A stretch of DNA of 9,654 nt from Ruminococcus sp. UBA7013 (GTDB lineage Bacteria; Bacillota; Clostridia; Oscillospirales; Ruminococcaceae): positions 1-9,654 of the forward strand of contig DJXD01000090.1 of assembly GCA_002449585.1 (NCBI GenBank). The letters run 5' to 3'. Below the pieces are notes generated by a model that saw nothing but the letters and a program-made list of their open reading frames with translations, had not been told where the DNA came from and ran no database searches. A program made the position numbers and the translations under genes. Positions 1-6,113 of this stretch are shown here, piece after piece (the first letter of the stretch is position 1; each line of letters opens with the position of its first letter).

Positions 1-7
1 TTCCTTG

Positions 8-223
8 CTAACTTTTGTTGAAATTGATAACTTTGCTGCTTCCGTCATAAGTGGTCACATAGCTTGCATTTTCTGCGGTGGATAAGAATTCTTCCGCTTT
101 GCCGGAGGCTTCTGCTGTGATGGTGGGGATGGTTTCGAGGGAAACAGCATTTGCCTGCACCAATGGGAAAGCACTCATCAGGCACAGTGCGGAAAGTACC
201 ACAATCATGATTTTCATTTTCAT
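8..223 (-). CDS. Small secreted peptide of unknown function
   Basis: This encodes about 71 residues with a clear Sec signal peptide: MKMK, then a hydrophobic core (IMIVVLSALCLMSAFPLV) and a likely signal peptidase I site after QANA. That leaves a mature peptide of about 45 residues that is acidic to neutral, rich in Ser, Thr and Ala, and has no cysteine. An in-frame ATG lies six codons upstream at 241, but the GGAG at 234-237 falls between the two ATGs and sits 10 bases before the ATG at 223, so 223 is the better start. A strong promoter at 274-302 serves it. The TAG stop lies at 8-10, and only 7 bases follow in the window. I do not recognise the family. It could be a genuine small exported peptide, or the N-terminal piece of a longer secreted protein cut short by a stop codon. 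Confidence 0.6.
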   Translation of the reverse strand: MKMKIMIVVLSALCLMSAFPLVQANAVSLETIPTITAEASGKAEEFLSTAENASYVTTYDGSSKVINFNKS

Positions 224-273
224 AAAATTATCACTCCACATTAAATTTTAATGAGATAAAATAGATTAGCTAT

Positions 274-302
274 ATTATAGCAAAAATGATATGCAAAGTT
301 AA
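274..302 (-). promoter_or_regulatory. Sigma-A promoter of the small secreted peptide gene
   Basis: Read on the minus strand, TTAACT (302-297) and TATAAT (279-274) are separated by exactly 17 bases. The -10 is extended by a TGC immediately upstream. Transcription would start near 267, giving a leader of about 44 bases. The region upstream is very AT-rich, with no other hairpin apart from the terminator at 366-398. Confidence 0.75.
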
Positions 303-365
303 TAGTTTTCATAAAAAATTTACAATTAAAAACATATTTTTATGCAAAATAATGAAATGAGTTGC

Positions 366-398
366 AAAAAAAGAAACCTGCCTTAGATCAGGCAGGTT
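366..398 (-). terminator. Intrinsic terminator of the LRR/dockerin gene
   Basis: AACCTGCC (375-382) pairs perfectly with GGCAGGTT (391-398), plus one extra T-A pair, around a six-base loop. In minus-strand transcripts the stem is followed by TTTCTTTTTTT. It begins about 10 bases after the TAA stop at 408. Its sequence is very close to the terminator at 2118-2151. Confidence 0.9.
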
Positions 399-407
399 GA
401 GAAATCA

Positions 408-1973
408 TTAATCAAAGTTATCAATCAGATGGATAATATATTTCATAATGAGGAGCGAATCCGTAGCATCAGGCTTTCCGTCTTTATTGACATCGGCGGC
501 TTTTGCCTGTTCCTCTGAAAGATTTGCTTTTCCGTAGATGGCTTTATTGAGGAAAATCACATCCATGATATTGATATTTTGATCTTCATTAATATCGCCG
601 GATTGGATTGCAGAGGGTTCTGTTGTATCGGGTTCAGTTTCTGTGGGAAGATTATCAATTAATTCAAAAGCATAGCCATATTTTTCAGCATATTTCTGTG
701 CAGTAGAATCGGCATAACCATAAATTGTGCCGTCAAAATAGCAGGTATCATTGAGAGCATAGTTATAAATTGTAGATGGGCGATCATAAATAGTGCAATT
801 TGGATTCCGGAAGATGATTTTATCTAAACGGGAGCAATTGTCAAAGCTATGCTGTTTAACAGAAGTGATATTTTCCGGAATATCAATTTCTGTGAGCTGA
901 GAACAGTTAAAAAATGCATATTCCTGAATGATAGTAAAATTAGTTGGAATTTTAATATTTTTCAGGCTGGAGCATCCCTGAAATGCATTTCTAGGAATAT
1001 AGCCGAAGCTTTCCGGGAGCTGAATTGTTTCGAGAGAGGAACAGCCATCAAATAATTTTCCATTAGCTGAAAGGGCAGAACTCAAAATCTGTGCGCCCTC
1101 GGCAATGTGTACATCTGTTAGGCTGGTGCAGTTCTGGAAAATTTGCTCTTGCAATGTAGCTGTAGAGGGGATTGTGACAGATTTCAATGCTGTGCAATCT
1201 TTGAATACTCTGGCTTCGATGGTCTGTACACCTTCCTCAATAATGACAGTTTCCAGATATTTGCAATTTCCGAAAGCGGGCTGTTCTCCCCATGGTACAT
1301 TTCCACTTTTATGACTGCAAAGATTTTCGACATTTTTAGGAATGGTGATTGATGTCAAGTGTGAATTAGAAAATGCATAGCCGTCGATCATTGTCACGGT
1401 TTCCGGAATGGTAAACTGTTGTAATCCGGTTGCAGAAAATGCTGCATATCCGATTGTGGTAATCCCTTCAGGGGCAATCACTTCTTCCAATACAGAACAA
1501 TTGTAGAATGCACCTTCCGGAATGGTTTTGATCTTTGTGGGAAGTTTGACAGATTTCAGATTCTCACATGAAGCAAAAATATAATTTCCTATACTGGTTA
1601 CTGTATCCGGAATGATAATAGATTCCAGCGCACTACACTCACGAAAAGCACTATAACCGATATTTCTGACAGTATCCGGAATGATAATAGATGTCAATGT
1701 CTGATTCTTACGGAATGCTTCATCCTGAATGGCTCTGACGGGCACGCCATTGATATTATCAGGAATTGCAATTTCTGTTGCTTCACCGGTATATTTTACG
1801 ATCTGAGCGGTATTACTATCAGTATCAACTGTGACAGTAAAATCTTCATAAGTTTCTTCGGCGGCACTGACAGAAATCGTCATCAGCTGCGGAAAATTCT
1901 GGCCATAGAGCGGCACAGATGAACCCATCAGGGACAGAGCCGCAAGCACTGCGGCGAGCTTCTTGAATTTCAT
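408..1973 (-). CDS. BspA-type leucine-rich-repeat protein with C-terminal dockerin
   Basis: This is a 521-residue exported protein. Residues 1-38 form a signal peptide (MKFKK, hydrophobic core, probable cleavage near VSAA). About 65-420 carry tandem LRR_5/BspA repeats of roughly 23 residues, with the recurring pattern 'AF..C..L..I.IP..V..I'. Residues 441-457 form a Thr/Glu/Pro linker. Residues 459-518 form a dockerin with two calcium-loop segments, DINEDQNINIMD (about 460-471) and DVNKDGKPDATD (about 494-505). Dockerins bind cohesins on scaffoldins, so the protein is probably docked on a cell-surface or extracellular complex. BspA-type repeats in other bacteria serve adhesion or carbohydrate/protein binding; no catalytic domain is visible. 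AAGGAG lies 8 bases before the ATG, and a strong terminator follows. The binding target is unknown. Confidence 0.93.
   Translation of the reverse strand: MKFKKLAAVLAALSLMGSSVPLYGQNFPQLMTISVSAAEETYEDFTVTVDTDSNTAQIVKYTGEATEIAIPDNINGVPVRAIQDEAFRKNQTLTSIIIPDTVRNIGYSAFRECSALESIIIPDTVTSIGNYIFASCENLKSVKLPTKIKTIPEGAFYNCSVLEEVIAPEGITTIGYAAFSATGLQQFTIPETVTMIDGYAFSNSHLTSITIPKNVENLCSHKSGNVPWGEQPAFGNCKYLETVIIEEGVQTIEARVFKDCTALKSVTIPSTATLQEQIFQNCTSLTDVHIAEGAQILSSALSANGKLFDGCSSLETIQLPESFGYIPRNAFQGCSSLKNIKIPTNFTIIQEYAFFNCSQLTEIDIPENITSVKQHSFDNCSRLDKIIFRNPNCTIYDRPSTIYNYALNDTCYFDGTIYGYADSTAQKYAEKYGYAFELIDNLPTETEPDTTEPSAIQSGDINEDQNINIMDVIFLNKAIYGKANLSEEQAKAADVNKDGKPDATDSLLIMKYIIHLIDNFD
1603..1692. repeat. 21-base direct repeat, one LRR unit apart
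   Basis: The same 21-base string occurs at 1603-1623 and 1672-1692. The offset of 69 bases is exactly 23 codons, one LRR unit. It encodes the SIIIPDTV strand of two adjacent repeats. The near-identity at DNA level suggests that these two units arose by recent tandem duplication or are kept alike by recombination. Confidence 0.85.
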
Positions 1974-2020
1974 GCATATAACTCCTTTTTTGATATTTGA
2001 TATTTACATAACCATGTATA

Positions 2021-2044
2021 ATTATATCAAAAAAAAAAATACAA
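2021..2044 (-). promoter_or_regulatory. Possible promoter of the LRR/dockerin gene
   Basis: On the minus strand a perfect TATAAT (2026-2021) lies about 48 bases upstream of the start. The -35 is unclear. A TTGTAT (2044-2039) is too close (12 bases) for this -10, but would sit 18 bases from an alternative -10, TATACA (2020-2015). The run of T between them is unusual. The assignment is tentative. Confidence 0.4.
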
Positions 2045-2117
2045 GATGTTCAGGAAAATTTATGATCAAAATCTCTTTTTTATACAAAATCAAGGAAATA
2101 AGATTTAAAAAAACTGT

Positions 2118-2151
2118 AAAAAATAAAACCTGTCTGAGATCAGGCAGGTTT
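2118..2151 (-). terminator. Terminator embedded in the 3' end of the PAP2 gene
   Basis: AAACCTGTCT (2126-2135) faces AGGCAGGTTT (2142-2151) across a six-base loop, with one mismatch in the minus-strand transcript. It is followed by TTTTATTTTTT in that direction. The stem includes the last three codons and part of the stop of the PAP2 gene. It closely resembles the terminator at 366-398. Confidence 0.8.
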
Positions 2152-2679
2152 GATTTGTGTTTGTTTATTTTGGATCAGCCGGGGGATCAGAATGGCAATG
2201 ATTACGCCGATGATGCCGCCACAAAGAATATCTGTCGGGAAGTGGACGAATAAATACATTCTGGAAAAGATAATCAGAAGTGCAAGAATCCATGCAATGA
2301 TACCAAGTTTTCGATATTCATGAAAAATCAGCATAGCGGCAATGACGGAAGATGTTGTATGTCCGGAGGGAAAAGAAAAATCTTGTGGAACGGCGATCAG
2401 CATGGCAATATCAGGATCAATCCAGCAAGGACGCTCACGGGCGACCAGATTTTTTAATAAAATATTGGTAACGATCAGCCCGGCCAGCAATCCGGCAGTC
2501 AGCAGAATGCCGCAGTGACGATATTTTTTCATGCAAAGAAAAATCAGCGTGATGCAGATCCAGATCAGCCCGGCACTTCCCAGATGAGTAATAAAAGGCA
2601 TGATCTGATCCAGAAAATCACAGCGAAGATGTTCTTGAATCCAGTATAAAACTGCAAAATCGAGATCTGTAATAGTCAT
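2140..2679 (-). CDS. PAP2-family membrane phosphatase (PgpB/BcrC-like)
   Basis: This is a 179-residue integral membrane protein with the three PAP2 phosphatase signatures in order: K76-x6-R83-P84 (KNLVARERP), P104-S-G-H107, and S139-R140-x5-H146-x3-D150 (SRMYLFVHFPTD). H107 would be the proton donor and H146 the phosphorylated nucleophile by family analogy. Several hydrophobic segments (about 34-50, 56-75, 109-119, 126-138, 151-166) fit the usual multi-span topology. Relatives dephosphorylate lipid phosphates such as undecaprenyl pyrophosphate or phosphatidylglycerol phosphate at the cytoplasmic membrane; the substrate here cannot be read from sequence. GAGGTGA lies just before the ATG at 2679, and the promoter at 2699-2727 gives a leader of only about 13 bases. 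Bacitracin resistance (BcrC role) is possible but unproven. Confidence 0.92.
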   Translation of the reverse strand: MTITDLDFAVLYWIQEHLRCDFLDQIMPFITHLGSAGLIWICITLIFLCMKKYRHCGILLTAGLLAGLIVTNILLKNLVARERPCWIDPDIAMLIAVPQDFSFPSGHTTSSVIAAMLIFHEYRKLGIIAWILALLIIFSRMYLFVHFPTDILCGGIIGVIIAILIPRLIQNKQTQIKPA

Positions 2680-2698
2680 GAAATCACCTCATTTTAAC

Positions 2699-2727
2699 AG
2701 TATAGCACGGATTCATGAAAAAGTCAA
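2699..2727 (-). promoter_or_regulatory. Sigma-A promoter of the PAP2 gene
   Basis: On the minus strand TTGACT (2727-2722) and TATACT (2704-2699) are separated by exactly 17 bases, with a TGC extension before the -10. Transcription would begin near 2692, leaving a short leader that carries the GAGGTGA ribosome site. Confidence 0.85.
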
Positions 2728-2735
2728 GAAAAAGC

Positions 2736-2764
2736 TTGCAAAATCCAGAAGAATATGCTATAAT
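2736..2764 (+). promoter_or_regulatory. Sigma-A promoter of the YoaK/zinc-ribbon operon
   Basis: TTGCAA (2736-2741) and TATAAT (2759-2764) are separated by exactly 17 bases, with TGC before the -10. Transcription would begin near 2771, which rules out the in-frame ATG at 2715 as a start. Its -35 lies 8 bases from the -35 of the divergent PAP2 promoter. Confidence 0.87.
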
Positions 2765-2786
2765 CAAGAAGAAAGAAGGGGCATAT

Positions 2787-3494
2787 ATGGAGGAAAAGAA
2801 ATTTTTAGAATGCGAACGCTGGTGGACATTAGCGTTTTTAATGTATGTGGGGGGATTTTTCGGCGGATATACGTATTCTGTGCGAGGAGGAATTTTTTGC
2901 AATGCGCAGACAGCTAATTTTGTATTATTAGCAATGGCCTTAGGGTCAGGAGACTGGGCGCAGGCAAAATATCTGATCATTCCGATTACAGCCTATTTTC
3001 TTGGGGCAGTGGTATCAGAAGCGGCGGCTGGATCGCTCAGAAAGTTGCATGTGATTCGATGGGATACGTTATTATTACTGATCGAAATGCTAGTAGTGGT
3101 CATTTTGGGATTTATTCCGGATAGTGCGCCGTTTCAGATCTCACAGATTGCGGTGAATTTTATCTGCTCCATGCAGTATAATACATTCCGTCAAGCGGAT
3201 GGGATACCCATGGCAACAACATTTTGCACGAATCATATCAGGCAGGTAGGCGTATTTTTCACAAAAGGAATCCGGCATCAGAACCGGGAGTATTTCGCAA
3301 GGATGGGCTTTCATGCCGGAATGCTGGCATTATTTGTAGCTGGGGGAGTGACAGCGACAATTGCATGTCATAGATTTTCAGGGCGTGGGGTATGGTTTGC
3401 GCTGCTTCCTCTGATGATTTCTTTTATAGATTTATTACATGCAGATCTGAAAACAGAAAAAGATCGGATGGAACAGATTCCACGGGGACATTAA
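2787..3494 (+). CDS. YoaK/DUF1275-family membrane protein
   Basis: This is a 235-residue polytopic membrane protein. The family marks are two related motifs, 'GGIFCNAQTANFVLLA' near residues 34-49 and 'SMQYNTFR...TTFCTNHIRQ' near 128-152. These match the Q-T-x-N and mQN..r....tt..Tn patterns of DUF1275 (YoaK) proteins. Hydrophobic segments are seen at about 14-32, 62-78, 95-110, 178-192 and 202-216. The biochemical role of the family is unknown; transport has been proposed. An in-frame ATG at 2715 exists, but the promoter at 2736-2764 lies downstream of it. The ATG at 2787 has an AAGGGG about 6 bases upstream, so it is the start. The gene is co-transcribed with the next one after a 19-base gap. 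Confidence 0.88.
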   Translation: MEEKKFLECERWWTLAFLMYVGGFFGGYTYSVRGGIFCNAQTANFVLLAMALGSGDWAQAKYLIIPITAYFLGAVVSEAAAGSLRKLHVIRWDTLLLLIEMLVVVILGFIPDSAPFQISQIAVNFICSMQYNTFRQADGIPMATTFCTNHIRQVGVFFTKGIRHQNREYFARMGFHAGMLALFVAGGVTATIACHRFSGRGVWFALLPLMISFIDLLHADLKTEKDRMEQIPRGH

Positions 3495-3513
3495 GCAGAA
3501 AGGATAAAACAAT

Positions 3514-4716
3514 ATGGCGAATGAAACAACAAAAGCAATTCAATGCCCGGCATGTAACGGGAGATTGTCATTTGATCCGGTGACAGGAAAATTAAAATGT
3601 GAATTCTGTGATTCAGAATATGATCCCAAAAGTTTTGAAATGCCAGAGGAAGAAAAACCTTCTGGAGATATGCAGGCGTTGAGATGCTCCACATGCGGCG
3701 CAGATCTAATCACAAGCGGAACGGAAGCATCGACAAGATGCCCCTATTGTGGGAATAATACAATCATTCCGGGGCAATTTACAGGAACATATCGACCGGA
3801 TTATGTGATCCCGTTCGCCTTCACGAAAGAACAGGCCAAGCAGAAATATCTTGAATATTATCAAAAGCGGTTTTTACTGCCGAAATCATTTTTGAATTCG
3901 AATGAAATTGAAGAAATTCAGGGGATTTATGTACCATTTTGGCTTTGGAGCGGATCAGCCGGAATTGATGCTCGTTATCATTGTAAAGATGAAACAAAGA
4001 CAGAGACAGAAATTATTATCAAATATTTTGATGTCAGAAGACAGGGAAGTATTGCATTTGAACATGTTCCAGCGGATGCTTCTCAGCGAATGGAAGATGA
4101 TCTTATGGATTCGATAGAGCCCTATCAGTTTAAAAATCTAAAAGCATTTTCTTCTGTGTATCTGCCGGGATTTCTAGCAGAACGCTATGATGTACAGGAA
4201 TCAGAAGATCGAAAACGGGCGGAAAATCGTATCCGGCAGACCATTCAGGAACAGACTAGGGCGACCATCCAGCATGAACAGATTGAACCCGTATCAGAGC
4301 AGATTCAGCTGAGTTTTGATCAAACACAACAGGCACTTTTACCGGTGTGGTATCTTGTGACAAAATGGAACGGGAAAACATGGAAATTTGCTATGAATGG
4401 CCAGACAGGGAAATTTATCGGAGATCTGCCGATTGATACAGGAAAATTTGCTCTTGTGGGAATTCTGATTTTTGTGTTATCACTGATTCTGGGCTATGTG
4501 ATTATTTCATTGTTTGATCCGGATTCTGCTGGATTATATGGCTTGATTGCGGCCGCAGTGATAACAAGTATATGGGGAATGTCTGCCAAAGCCAGCATGA
4601 AGCCAGTAGAATTGAAATCAGAAGCGCATGAATATACAAAGCCATTACAGCTGACAATCCGGACAGAACAGCAGACAAAGACAGAACATAAGCCAAGGCC
4701 GCAGAATCAGGGCTGA
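3514..4716 (+). CDS. Double zinc-ribbon membrane protein of unknown function
   Basis: This is a 400-residue protein. Two zinc ribbons sit at the N-terminus: C11-x2-C14...C29-x2-C32 and C58-x2-C61...C76-x2-C79. A long soluble middle follows (about 95-310), containing aromatic segments such as IYVPFWLW, a Glu/Gln/Arg-rich, probably helical stretch (225-275) and LPVWYLVTKW. Two membrane helices lie near 312-334 and 339-357, with a charged tail after them. Such proteins are common in Clostridia and are often labelled 'TFIIB-type zinc ribbon' or even RNA polymerase subunit P on the strength of the ribbons alone. The membrane helices argue against a transcription role, and the function is unknown. 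AAAGGA lies about 10 bases before the ATG. It follows the YoaK gene closely and shares its promoter. Its last 10 bases overlap the 3' end of radA on the other strand. Confidence 0.88.
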   Translation: MANETTKAIQCPACNGRLSFDPVTGKLKCEFCDSEYDPKSFEMPEEEKPSGDMQALRCSTCGADLITSGTEASTRCPYCGNNTIIPGQFTGTYRPDYVIPFAFTKEQAKQKYLEYYQKRFLLPKSFLNSNEIEEIQGIYVPFWLWSGSAGIDARYHCKDETKTETEIIIKYFDVRRQGSIAFEHVPADASQRMEDDLMDSIEPYQFKNLKAFSSVYLPGFLAERYDVQESEDRKRAENRIRQTIQEQTRATIQHEQIEPVSEQIQLSFDQTQQALLPVWYLVTKWNGKTWKFAMNGQTGKFIGDLPIDTGKFALVGILIFVLSLILGYVIISLFDPDSAGLYGLIAAAVITSIWGMSAKASMKPVELKSEAHEYTKPLQLTIRTEQQTKTEHKPRPQNQG

Positions 4717-4727
4717 TTTTGTTCTGC
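4701..4727. other. Imperfect inverted repeat at the convergent gene ends
   Basis: GCAGAA (4701-4706) faces TTCTGC (4722-4727), with AATCA/TGATT pairing inside. It spans both stop codons of the tail-to-tail genes and could act as a weak two-way terminator. Neither direction has a clear run of T after it, so the role is doubtful. Confidence 0.3.
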
Positions 4728-6095
4728 ATCTAATTTTGCAAGAACGCTGAACGCCTGGCGGAGACTGCTGACACCGAAAATCCGCAGGGAATGCGAGCTT
4801 TTCGGCAGGGAGGATAATGCCTGTTTGGGAACAATGCAGAGTGCAAATCCCATGCGGCGAGCTTCTTCCACACGCTTGATCATATGCGAAACGTTCCGGA
4901 TCTCTCCAGCAAGACCAACTTCTCCGATTGCAATTAATGTATCAGGGATAGGCTTATCTGTCAGGCTGGAATATAAGGCCAGAGCTACAGGGAGATCTCC
5001 GGCAGGTTCATCCAGACGGAAACCGCCGACGATATTTAGATAAACATCAAGATTTCCATAGGCAAGGCCAAAACGCTTTTCCAGAACGGCAAGCAGCAAA
5101 GCCATGCGATTATAATCAAAACCAGTGGCTGTGCGTTTTGGGGAAGCATAGCCGCTTTTTGATACTAATGTCTGTACTTCGGCAAGAATCGGCCGAGAGC
5201 CTTCCATTGCACAGGCGATGCATGTGCCTGAAACGCCAAGCGGTCGACCGGCTAAAAGCATCTGGGATGGATTCTGCACTTCTTTGAGCCCCTGTTCCTG
5301 CATATCGAACACGCCGATTTCATTCGTAGAGCCGAAACGATTCTTGACGGCTCGTAATACACGATAGCTCATATGTCGTTCGCCTTCAAAGAATAAGACA
5401 GTATCAACAATATGTTCCATGACTTTAGGGCCAGCAATTGCCCCATCTTTATTGACATGACCGACAATGAAAATAGGGATTTCCAGAGATTTGGCCGTAT
5501 GCATGAATAAATTTGTACATTCCCGGACTTGTGTCAGACTGCCGGGGGTGGAAGAGATTTGTGAAATCTGCATAGTTTGGATAGAGTCAATAATTACAAT
5601 ATCAGGCCGGGAAGCCTTAATAGTATCACAGACAGCAGGGGCATCTGTTTCAGTGAGAATTAATAATCTGTCCGAGCTGACATTGAGACGTTGGGCACGG
5701 AGTTTAATCTGTCTGCCGGATTCTTCTCCGGAGACATAAAGAACATCATGATTTTTACCCATGAATTCACAGATCTGCAATAATAGCGTACTTTTGCCAA
5801 TGCCGGGCTCACCGCCAAGCAGGACAATCGAGCCTTTGACAAGTCCGCCGCCAAGTACTCGATCTAATTCGCCACATCCTGTGCCATAGCGGATTTCAGA
5901 TTCTGTGCTGATTTCTGTGATTTTATGAATTTTAGCAGACAGATCTGTCACCGGACGGGCGGAAAGATCAGAAACAGAAGGGAATACTTCTTCTAGAGTA
6001 TTCCATTTTCCGCAATTCTGACAGACACCATTCCATTTGGGACTTGACCAGCCGCATTCTGTGCAAATATATTGAATTTTATCTTTTTTGGCCAT
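4707..6095 (-). CDS. radA: DNA repair ATPase RadA (Sms)
   Basis: This is a full-length RadA of 462 residues. It has a C4 zinc finger (C11-x2-C14, C25-x2-C28), then a RecA-like ATPase with Walker A GEPGIGKST (95-103) and Walker B IVIID (166-170), the RadA-specific KNRFG motif (251-255), and a C-terminal Lon-protease-like domain (about 280-455, DLPVALAL at 368-375) that normally lacks proteolysis. RadA is a hexameric DnaB-like helicase that drives branch migration of recombination intermediates, including in transformation. AAAGGA lies about 10 bases before the ATG. It begins 18 bases after the C39-like gene and is probably co-transcribed with it. The last 10 bases overlap the end of the convergent zinc-ribbon gene. 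Confidence 0.98.
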   Translation of the reverse strand: MAKKDKIQYICTECGWSSPKWNGVCQNCGKWNTLEEVFPSVSDLSARPVTDLSAKIHKITEISTESEIRYGTGCGELDRVLGGGLVKGSIVLLGGEPGIGKSTLLLQICEFMGKNHDVLYVSGEESGRQIKLRAQRLNVSSDRLLILTETDAPAVCDTIKASRPDIVIIDSIQTMQISQISSTPGSLTQVRECTNLFMHTAKSLEIPIFIVGHVNKDGAIAGPKVMEHIVDTVLFFEGERHMSYRVLRAVKNRFGSTNEIGVFDMQEQGLKEVQNPSQMLLAGRPLGVSGTCIACAMEGSRPILAEVQTLVSKSGYASPKRTATGFDYNRMALLLAVLEKRFGLAYGNLDVYLNIVGGFRLDEPAGDLPVALALYSSLTDKPIPDTLIAIGEVGLAGEIRNVSHMIKRVEEARRMGFALCIVPKQALSSLPKSSHSLRIFGVSSLRQAFSVLAKLDAEQNQP

Positions 6096-6113
6096 AATAA
6101 TAATCCTTTCTGA

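Noticed and set aside
1603..1692. Repeats considered as a possible CRISPR or mobile-element signal
   Set aside because: The repeat period is exactly 23 codons and it lies in frame within the LRR coding sequence, so protein repeat structure explains it.
1963..2253. 96-residue open frame on the plus strand
   Set aside because: It runs through the LRR gene leader, a terminator and the antisense of the PAP2 gene, with no ribosome site and low-complexity sequence.
2715..2786. Possible 24-residue N-terminal extension of the YoaK-family protein
   Set aside because: It would start upstream of the predicted promoter -35 and -10 (2736-2764), is Lys-rich and unlike the family, and a good ribosome site precedes the ATG at 2787.
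2684..2980. 98-residue open frame on the minus strand
   Set aside because: It covers both divergent promoters and the start of the YoaK gene, has no ribosome site, and its composition is that of an antisense shadow.
3514..3612. Annotation of the zinc-ribbon protein as an RNA polymerase subunit or TFIIB-like factor
   Set aside because: Only the metal-binding ribbons match; the 400-residue length and two C-terminal membrane helices do not fit such a role.
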